Origin: Streptomyces sp. JH14
GTDB taxonomy: Bacteria > Actinomycetota > Actinomycetes > Streptomycetales > Streptomycetaceae
DNA: 64,000 nucleotides
Assembly: GCF_029428675.1 (NCBI RefSeq)
Contig: NZ_JAJNEL010000001.1
Coordinates: forward strand, 4,278,001 to 4,342,000
Reading direction: 5' to 3'
Shown: one piece after another, positions 58,734 through 64,000 of the stretch
Position numbering within the stretch: position 1 is the stretch's first letter
How the letters are laid out: each line of letters begins with the position of its first letter
Position numbers and translations under genes: made by a program
Notes under the pieces: generated by a model
The model's database searches: none
Told to the model about the DNA's origin: nothing
Seen by the model: the letters and a program-made list of their open reading frames with translations, nothing else

Positions 58734-59833
58734 GTCCCCCCATGCCGTACCCCACGACCCGCAGGAGCCGGCGCTCCGAGCACCACGCACGGCTGACCGG
58801 TCCGGCCCGAGCAGCTCTCCTCCTCGTTGCGTTCGGCTCGACGGCCGCGCTGACAACGGCCTGTTCGGGCCCGGGGGGAGTGGACCTGGGCAACGACTGG
58901 CAGGGCTCCCGGACCTTTGCGCTCGCCGACGTCGACGGACTGGTCACCGTCGTCGGGATCAACCCGGACAAGCCCAGGGCGGAGAGTCTGGTCGTCGTGC
59001 CCCAGCAGGCCGACGACGACGATGCGATCAGCCCGCACATCGTCGAACTGGCCGATGGACGCTGGCTGCTGACCGTCCCTCGCAAGGGCGGCAAGCCGGA
59101 CCGGCGGTACGAGATCGACCGCAAGGACCACACTCTTGACGGCATGACGGGCGACGAACGGCTGCGCCGGATCCTGCCCGGCAAGAGCCTGGTCGCCGAG
59201 GTCGCGGGGCTGCCCGATACCAAGTCGGCGAGCGGCGCCGCGGAGTCCAGCGTGCTGGTACGGGACCCGGCGAACTGGACCACGAAGCGCGTGATCAAGG
59301 TCCCCGGCATCATCGACCTCGCGGCCTCCGACCCGGCTTCGGACACGATCTGCCTGGGCAGCGACTCGGGTGGCACCAGGATCTCCGTCGCGGATCTGGC
59401 CAACGGGCGGGTCACCTCCGTGTCCGTCCCGAAGGGCCTGGACGTCAAGGACCTCGCCTGTCCGTCCGGCCATCCGGTCATCGTCGGCTCTCCGGCCGCG
59501 GGCCGGTCCGGCGACGTGAAGGTCTCCCTGACCCGCAGCGCCGCCGAGACGGTGGTCCGGGTGGACGGTGGCCGGGTCGATGCGGTGGCGGCGACGGGCT
59601 CCTCCCTCGTGGTCGCGGTGGCCACGGGCAACGACACGGAGCTGGTGGAGGTCGATTCCGCCAGCGGCAAGGAGTTGCACCGCGCCCGCACCAAGGACCT
59701 GGCCGCGTCCCTGAACATCACCCCCAGCTCGACGGGCTGGCTCGTCTACACCGAGAACACGGTGACGCGCGTGAACCTCGCCACGGGCGAGGCGAAGCGG
59801 TTCGACCTGCCGGGAACCCTGCTGGACTCCTGA
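58730..59833 (+). CDS. Putative lipoprotein, beta-propeller-like
   Basis: 367 residues. Arg-rich start, hydrophobic segment and ALTTAC (C45) form a lipoprotein signal. The rest has regularly spaced short beta-strand phrases (RTFALADVDGLVTVVGI, SSLVVAVATGNDTELVEVD, TGWLVYTENTVTRVNLATG) as in propellers that hold sequential blades. GTG 58730 overlaps the permease stop (GTGA) like the other gene junctions; ATG 58742 is the alternative. Last gene of the operon; probably a partner of the transporter outside the membrane. Confidence 0.75.
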   Translation: MSPPMPYPTTRRSRRSEHHARLTGPARAALLLVAFGSTAALTTACSGPGGVDLGNDWQGSRTFALADVDGLVTVVGINPDKPRAESLVVVPQQADDDDAISPHIVELADGRWLLTVPRKGGKPDRRYEIDRKDHTLDGMTGDERLRRILPGKSLVAEVAGLPDTKSASGAAESSVLVRDPANWTTKRVIKVPGIIDLAASDPASDTICLGSDSGGTRISVADLANGRVTSVSVPKGLDVKDLACPSGHPVIVGSPAAGRSGDVKVSLTRSAAETVVRVDGGRVDAVAATGSSLVVAVATGNDTELVEVDSASGKELHRARTKDLAASLNITPSSTGWLVYTENTVTRVNLATGEAKRFDLPGTLLDS

Positions 59834-59858
59834 ACCCGCTCACGCGGCGCCCTCCTGG

Positions 59859-59893
59859 AGGAGGAACGGCTCACGGCATGCGCCGTTCCTCCT
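59859..59893. terminator. Hairpin between convergent genes
   Basis: 12-pair stem AGGAGGAACGGC (59859-59870) with GCCGTTCCTCCT (59882-59893), loop of 11. It ends the lipoprotein operon. Its right arm lies within the last codons of the convergent minus-strand gene, so that mRNA includes the structure too. Confidence 0.65.
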
Positions 59894-60083
59894 TCGCCGG
59901 ACGGTGCCGGCGGGCGGCTTCGAGTTCTTCGAGGGGGTCCGGGGCGGGCGGGAGGTGGGGTGCGCAGTCGGGGCAGGCGTAGACGTTCCAGCCGGGGCCG
60001 CTGGCGCTGTGGATCTCCTGGATCAGGACGGGGGTGTCGGTGATCCGATGGCAGCGCAGGCACATGCGTACCGGGTCGGGCAT
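59871..60083 (-). CDS. Small zinc-ribbon-like protein (conserved in Streptomyces)
   Basis: 70 residues with two CxxC pairs: MCLRCHR (C8, C11) and ACPDCAP (C37, C40), a likely zinc ribbon, followed by a Pro/Arg-rich tail. ATG at 60083 has GGAGG 7 bases upstream and overlaps the upstream stop by one base (TGATG). Its neighbours are the 94-residue gene and a divergent GntR-type regulator, an arrangement I recall from many streptomycetes. No function known. Confidence 0.78.
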   Translation of the reverse strand: MPDPVRMCLRCHRITDTPVLIQEIHSASGPGWNVYACPDCAPHLPPAPDPLEELEAARRHRPAKEERRMP

Positions 60084-60367
60084 CAGGCCACCTCCATGCC
60101 GTGGATCCAGTACGGGCCCTCGTCGTCGAGGCCGATCGTGGCGAGGAACAGGGCCCGGCGGCGCTGTCGCTGTTCGTGTGCGGTGAGGTACGGGCGTACG
60201 AGGGCGCTCGCGCTGCCGTCGAGCGGTGCGTCCAGGGGGTGCGGTCGGTGGGGTGGTGGGGGAGCGGCGATTCGCGCGCCACGTTCGGTGGGTCGGCCGG
60301 GTTCTGCGCGGCGGGGTTTGAACAGGGCCGTGGCCCAGGCGATGAGGCGGCCTACGAGGTCGGTCAC
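60083..60367 (-). CDS. Small conserved Streptomyces protein, function unknown
   Basis: 94 residues. The C-terminal block SALVRPYLTAHEQRQRRRAL followed by ATIGLDDEGPYWIHGMEVA looks conserved; the middle is Pro/His/Arg-rich and variable. GTG at 60367 with GGAG 8 bases upstream is preferred over a frame start at 60457. It is coupled to the zinc-ribbon gene and divergent from the GntR-type gene, so it is probably that regulator's target. Confidence 0.72.
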   Translation of the reverse strand: MTDLVGRLIAWATALFKPRRAEPGRPTERGARIAAPPPPHRPHPLDAPLDGSASALVRPYLTAHEQRQRRRALFLATIGLDDEGPYWIHGMEVA

Positions 60368-60452
60368 GTCGTCAGCTCCGATTCGGCGGGAGGCATCGGC
60401 CGGGCGTGTATCCCTGCCGCGAGATCCGTTGCTGAAGCTGACGCTAATGAAG

Positions 60453-60473
60453 GACATCTATAGATGTCTATAG
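60453..60473. promoter_or_regulatory. Palindromic operator in the divergent GntR promoter region
   Basis: A perfect 16-base palindrome GACATCTATAGATGTC (60453-60468) is followed by a second CTATAG (60468-60473). The two CTATAG cores (60458 and 60468) are 10 bases apart, one helical turn. It lies between the divergent small-protein gene (start 60367) and the GntR-type gene (start 60534), the expected place for an autoregulatory operator. Confidence 0.65.
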
Positions 60474-60533
60474 TGAACAAGTGATGTGAGCTCCTGTGTT
60501 CGGGTATCCGTGTCTGTGTACGGTCCGGGCGTG

Positions 60534-60797
60534 ATGAAGTACGACCCGACGCGTCCGAAGTGGATGCAGATCGCCGAAGTGATCCGCGCACGCATCGCGA
60601 GCGGTGAGTATCCGCCGCACCACCGTCTCTCCGAGATGCAGATGGAGCAGGAGTTCGGCGTAGCGAGAGTCACCGTCCGCAAGGCAACCGCCGCCCTGCG
60701 GGAAGAGGGCGCGATCGTCACGTCCCACGGCATGGGCTCGTTCGTCGCCGATCGGCGGCACGGCGAAGACGCCGATCCGGGGGACGCGGCCCAGTAG
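60534..60797 (+). CDS. Mini GntR-family DNA-binding protein
   Basis: 87 residues comprising only the GntR winged helix (KWMQIAEVIRARIASGEYPP, LSEMQMEQEFGVARVTVRKA, LREEGAIVTSHGMGSFV) with no effector domain. GntR proteins of this size exist in streptomycetes and often control adjacent genes. ATG 60534, with GTG 60531 as an alternative. It probably binds the palindrome at 60453-60473. Confidence 0.88.
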   Translation: MKYDPTRPKWMQIAEVIRARIASGEYPPHHRLSEMQMEQEFGVARVTVRKATAALREEGAIVTSHGMGSFVADRRHGEDADPGDAAQ

Positions 60798-60816
60798 CTG
60801 CGGGATAATCACGGGC

Positions 60817-61164
60817 ATGGCCACTGAACCCGCCGTGTCCGAGCTTCGCCGGGCCAAGTTTGCGAGGCGACTGCCCGGAGATCTCTCCGAACTGGTCGGC
60901 CCGGACCACGGCGTCGTCGAACTGCCCCTTCACCTTGCCTGGTCGGGACTGCGCCGGTTCGATCTGGACGAGCCCCGGCTGAGGATGGGTCTCTACCGGA
61001 TTCTCCTGGCCGAGGGGATGCGCGAGGACCTGGTCCGGTACGTGAACCGGGACGTGTTGGTGGCCGTCTGGCCGGTGCTGCGGACGCTGGTGAGCCGCGC
61101 CATACGCGATGTCTGGGAGGAAGCGTTCGCCGAGCTGCATGCCGGCGATCAGGCCGCCGCGTGA
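60817..61164 (+). CDS. Small helical partner of the nucleotidyltransferase (possible antitoxin)
   Basis: 115 residues, predicted helical and charged, with no recognised domain. Segments LHLAWSGLRRFDLDEPRLRMGLYRI and REDLVRYVNRDVLV-AVWP look structured. ATG at 60817 has no strong ribosome site and a TAATCA 10 bases upstream, so the mRNA may be leaderless or nearly so. The stop overlaps the nucleotidyltransferase start by four bases (GTGA), making the two a coupled pair. Confidence 0.72.
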   Translation: MATEPAVSELRRAKFARRLPGDLSELVGPDHGVVELPLHLAWSGLRRFDLDEPRLRMGLYRILLAEGMREDLVRYVNRDVLVAVWPVLRTLVSRAIRDVWEEAFAELHAGDQAAA

Positions 61165-61835
61165 GGCTTCCGCCGCTGCACAAGCGGCTGCTGGACGACG
61201 TGATCGCCGTGGGCGCGCCCTTTCCCCTCGTTCTGACCGGCGGATATGCCGTGCAGGCGCACGGTCTGGTGGACCGGCTCAGTCAGGATCTCGACGTGGC
61301 CACCGAGAGTCCGGCCCGGATGGCCGATATTGCGGCCGCTCTCCGGGCGGGGCTCGAGGGGCGGGGCTGGCAGGTCCGGCAGATCGAGACGGATCCCCTG
61401 TCCGCGCGGCTCGTGGTCACTGACTCGGGCACGGGTGAGCAGTGTGAGGTGGACATCCTCAAAGAGGCGCTCTGGTATCCGGCTGTGCAGACCGATTACG
61501 GTCCCGTGCTCGCCGTCGAGGATATCGTCGGGACGAAGGTGCGCGCCCTGGCCGACCGTGGACTTCCCCGGGACCTGATCGACGTTCACGCAGCCTCCGG
61601 CCGTTGGCCCGAGGCGGAACTGGAGGCGTTCGGTCGCCGTCATGCGCGAGAGGAGTTCTCCCTCGTGGACCTCCGGGCTCGGCTGGCCGGGGCGTACTGG
61701 ATCGACGACGCCGAGTTCGAGGCCTACGGCCTGACCGCCCCTGAGATCGCAGTGCTCCGGCGGTGGGCGCAGGAGTGGGAAGCGGATCTGGGGCTGCGGC
61801 TGGCAGAGGAATACGGCGACTGCGCCGACGAATGA
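61161..61835 (+). CDS. AbiEii/AbiGii-type nucleotidyltransferase (possible toxin)
   Basis: 224-residue member of the DNA polymerase beta-like superfamily: GGYAVQAHG (27-35) with the metal pair D43 and D45 in SQDLDVAT and third Asp D98 in CEVDIL. These are the catalytic Asp residues of the AbiEii/MenT class, some of which modify tRNA or other targets as type IV toxins. LADRGLPRDLIDVHAA is the typical C-terminal region. It is coupled to the 115-residue upstream gene. Whether this pair is a toxin-antitoxin system, or a housekeeping enzyme, cannot be decided from sequence. Confidence 0.85.
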   Translation: MRLPPLHKRLLDDVIAVGAPFPLVLTGGYAVQAHGLVDRLSQDLDVATESPARMADIAAALRAGLEGRGWQVRQIETDPLSARLVVTDSGTGEQCEVDILKEALWYPAVQTDYGPVLAVEDIVGTKVRALADRGLPRDLIDVHAASGRWPEAELEAFGRRHAREEFSLVDLRARLAGAYWIDDAEFEAYGLTAPEIAVLRRWAQEWEADLGLRLAEEYGDCADE

Positions 61836-61914
61836 TCCCGGGTGCCCCGTTCCCCTTCTGCGACGATGCCGAGTGAAGTGAGGGGAGGGCGGCCACGAAA
61901 GGATCGGGAGCGTT

Positions 61915-63762
61915 ATGTGTGGAATCGTCGGGTACGTCGGTGGGCAGTCCGCGCTTGATGTCGTCGTCGCAGGGCTGAAGCGCCTCGAATACCGGGGTTA
62001 CGACTCCGCGGGCGTCGCCGTCCTCGCGGACGGCGGGCTCGCCTCCGTGAAGAAGGCCGGGAAGCTCGTCAATCTGGAGAAGGCGCTGGGCGAGCAGCCG
62101 CTCCCGGCCGGTACCACCGCCATCGGGCACACCCGCTGGGCCACCCACGGCGGTCCCACCGATGCCAATGCCCACCCCCATCTCGACAACGCGGGGCGCG
62201 TCGCCGTCGTGCACAACGGGATCATCGAGAATTTCGCCGCGCTGCGTGCCGAACTCGCCGAGCGCGGGCACGATCTGGCGTCCGAGACCGACACCGAGGT
62301 CGTCGCCCATCTGCTTGCCGAGGCGTACTCGTCGAGCGGTGATCCGGCGGAGGCGATGCGGCAGGTGTGCCGGCAGCTCGAGGGGGCGTTCACTCTCGTC
62401 GCCGTGCACGCCGATGAGCCGGACGTGGTGGTGGGGGCCCGGCGGAACTCGCCGCTGGTGGTCGGGGTCGGGGACGGTGAGGCGTTTCTGGCCTCCGATG
62501 TGGCCGCGTTCATCGCGCACACCCGGTCCGCGATCGAGCTGGGGCAGGATCAGGTCGTCGAGCTGCGCCGGGAGTCCGTCACGGTCACGGACTTCGACGG
62601 GCAGCCCGCCGACGTCCGTGAGTACCACGTGGACTGGGACGCGTCCGCCGCCGAGAAGGGCGGCTACGACTACTTCATGCTCAAGGAGATCGCCGAGCAG
62701 CCGAAGGCCGTGGCCGACACCCTCCTCGGGCGGATCGACGGCGCCGGCACGCTCCACCTCGACGAGGTGCGCATCCCGCCGCATGTGCTCCGGGAGGTCG
62801 ACAAGGTCGTCATCGTCGCCTGCGGGACCGCGTTCCACGCCGGGATGATCGCCAAGTACGCCATCGAGCACTGGACCCGGCTGCCCTGCGAGACGGAGCT
62901 CGCCAGCGAGTTCCGCTACCGCGACCCGATCCTCGACCAGCGCACCCTGGTCATCGCGATCTCCCAGTCCGGGGAGACGATGGACACGCTGATGGCGCTG
63001 CGGCACGCCCGCGAGCAGGGCGCGAAGGTCCTCGCCATCTGCAACACCAACGGGTCGACTATTCCGCGCGAGTCCGACGCCGTGCTGTACACGCACGCCG
63101 GGCCGGAGGTCGCCGTCGCCTCGACCAAGGCGTTCCTGACGCAGCTCGTCGCCTGCTATCTCGTCGCCCTGTATCTCGGCCAGACCCGCGGGACGAAGTG
63201 GGGCGACGAGATCCGGACCGTCGTGAGGCAGCTCTCCGACGTCCCCGGGCAGGTCGAACGGGTCCTGGGGACCATGGAGCCGGTGCGCGCGCTGGCCCGT
63301 TCGCTGGCGCACCACGACACGGTCCTCTTCCTGGGGCGCCATGTGGGCTATCCGGTGGCCCTCGAAGGCGCGTTGAAGCTCAAGGAGCTCGCGTACATGC
63401 ACGCCGAGGGCTTCGCGGCCGGTGAGCTCAAGCACGGGCCGATCGCGCTCATCGAGGACGATCTGCCGGTCGTCGTGGTCGTGCCGTCGCCGCGTGGCCG
63501 GTCGGTGCTCCACGAGAAGATCGTGTCGAACATCCAGGAGATCCGGGCCCGCGGCGCCCGCACCGTCGTCATCGCGGAGGAGGGCGACGAGGCGGTCGTT
63601 CCGTATGCCGATCATCTGATCTGGATTCCCGTGACGCCTACGCTTCTCCAGCCGCTGGTGGCGACCGTGCCGCTGCAGGTCTTCGCCTGCGAACTGGCCA
63701 CCGCCCGCGGCAACGAGGTGGACCAGCCGCGCAATCTGGCGAAGTCCGTCACCGTCGAGTGA
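61915..63762 (+). CDS. glmS: Glutamine-fructose-6-phosphate aminotransferase (isomerising)
   Basis: 615-residue enzyme that makes glucosamine-6-phosphate from fructose-6-phosphate and glutamine, first step of UDP-GlcNAc synthesis. The N-terminal glutaminase domain starts MCGIVGYVGG with nucleophile C2 and runs to about 235; two SIS sugar-isomerase domains follow (ISQSGETMDTLMALRHA; GRHVGYPVALEGALKLKE; the C-terminal AKSVTVE). ATG at 61915 with AAGGATCGGGAG upstream. No glmS ribozyme-like region is evident in the 79-base upstream gap. Confidence 0.97.
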   Translation: MCGIVGYVGGQSALDVVVAGLKRLEYRGYDSAGVAVLADGGLASVKKAGKLVNLEKALGEQPLPAGTTAIGHTRWATHGGPTDANAHPHLDNAGRVAVVHNGIIENFAALRAELAERGHDLASETDTEVVAHLLAEAYSSSGDPAEAMRQVCRQLEGAFTLVAVHADEPDVVVGARRNSPLVVGVGDGEAFLASDVAAFIAHTRSAIELGQDQVVELRRESVTVTDFDGQPADVREYHVDWDASAAEKGGYDYFMLKEIAEQPKAVADTLLGRIDGAGTLHLDEVRIPPHVLREVDKVVIVACGTAFHAGMIAKYAIEHWTRLPCETELASEFRYRDPILDQRTLVIAISQSGETMDTLMALRHAREQGAKVLAICNTNGSTIPRESDAVLYTHAGPEVAVASTKAFLTQLVACYLVALYLGQTRGTKWGDEIRTVVRQLSDVPGQVERVLGTMEPVRALARSLAHHDTVLFLGRHVGYPVALEGALKLKELAYMHAEGFAAGELKHGPIALIEDDLPVVVVVPSPRGRSVLHEKIVSNIQEIRARGARTVVIAEEGDEAVVPYADHLIWIPVTPTLLQPLVATVPLQVFACELATARGNEVDQPRNLAKSVTVE

Positions 63763-63794
63763 ATCAATGAACCAGTGAATGAGTGAGTGAGCGC

Positions 63795-64000
63795 GTGATC
63801 ATCGGGGTCGGGATCGATGTGGCGGAGATCGAACGGTTCGAAGCCGCGCTGGAGCGTACGCCGCATCTGGCTCAGCGGCTCTTCCTGGACAGCGAACTGC
63901 TGCTGCCCAGCGGCGAGCGGCGCGGAGTCGCCTCGCTGGCCGCCAGGTTCGCCGCCAAGGAGGCCGTCGCGAAGGCGCTCGGCGCGCCCGCCGGGCTGCT
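63795..64000 (+). CDS. acpS: Holo-[acyl-carrier-protein] synthase, 3'-truncated
   Basis: First 68 residues of the phosphopantetheinyl transferase that activates acyl carrier proteins. IIGVGIDVAEIERFEAAL (D8 metal ligand) and RFAAKEAVAKALG (Glu metal ligand) are diagnostic. GTG at 63795, 33 bases after glmS, so the two genes are probably cotranscribed. The gene runs off the right edge. Confidence 0.93.
   Translation, partial: MIIGVGIDVAEIERFEAALERTPHLAQRLFLDSELLLPSGERRGVASLAARFAAKEAVAKALGAPAGL

Overview
The window is a core chromosomal segment of a high-GC actinobacterium, almost certainly a Streptomyces. The grounds are the very high G+C at third codon positions, many GTG and TTG starts, a TTG-initiated 1161-residue RpoB and a 1299-residue RpoC with streptomycete wording, the acidic N-terminal extension on NusG, and the gene order tRNA-Trp, secE, nusG, rplK, rplA, rplJ, rplL, rpoB, rpoC, rpsL, rpsG, fusA, tuf.

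Layout. (1) 1-3000: the end of a TetR repressor gene converges on adenosine deaminase, which lies downstream of an aspartate aminotransferase gene with an intrinsic terminator between them. (2) 3196-20473: tRNA-Trp, secE-nusG, rplKA, rplJL, rpoBC and the str operon (rpsL, rpsG, fusA, tuf). Most units end in a perfect or near-perfect hairpin, and rplJ, rpoB and rpsL have recognisable vegetative promoters. (3) 20576-25543, minus strand: a GNAT acetyltransferase and a two-gene RNA-repair cassette, inserted between the str and S10 operons. The cassette is an RNA ligase-kinase fusion followed by a 940-residue protein that joins MJ1316-like, EEP nuclease, 2H phosphodiesterase and nucleotidyltransferase domains. 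It is the most unusual content of the window. (4) 26069-44058: the S10, spc and alpha operons (rpsJ to rplQ) with secY, adk, map, infA, rpmJ, rpoA and truA. A zinc-ligand (four-Cys) rpsD sits inside the alpha operon. (5) 44126-48577: a pair of uncharacterised membrane-protein genes divergent from an ABC-F ATPase gene. (6) 48804-53499: rplM-rpsI, glmM, a DUF389 membrane protein and coaA. (7) 53500-61835: an accessory stretch. It holds a small secreted Cys-containing protein, a translationally coupled lipoprotein/ABC ATPase/FtsX-like permease/lipoprotein operon, a pair of tiny conserved proteins divergent from an 87-residue GntR-type DNA-binding protein over a perfect palindrome, and an AbiEii-type nucleotidyltransferase with a coupled 115-residue partner. 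(8) 61915-64000: glmS and the start of acpS.

How it works together. Most of the window builds the transcription and translation machinery: RNA polymerase subunits alpha, beta and beta', more than thirty ribosomal proteins, EF-G, EF-Tu, IF1, SecE/SecY, methionine aminopeptidase and adenylate kinase. The 3' part supplies cell-wall amino sugars (glmS, glmM), CoA (coaA) and carrier-protein activation (acpS). The RNA-repair genes would fit a role in mending cleaved tRNA or rRNA, but that link is inference.

No insertion sequence, CRISPR array, rRNA gene or replication origin was seen. Antisense open frames are widespread because of the base composition and were disregarded.
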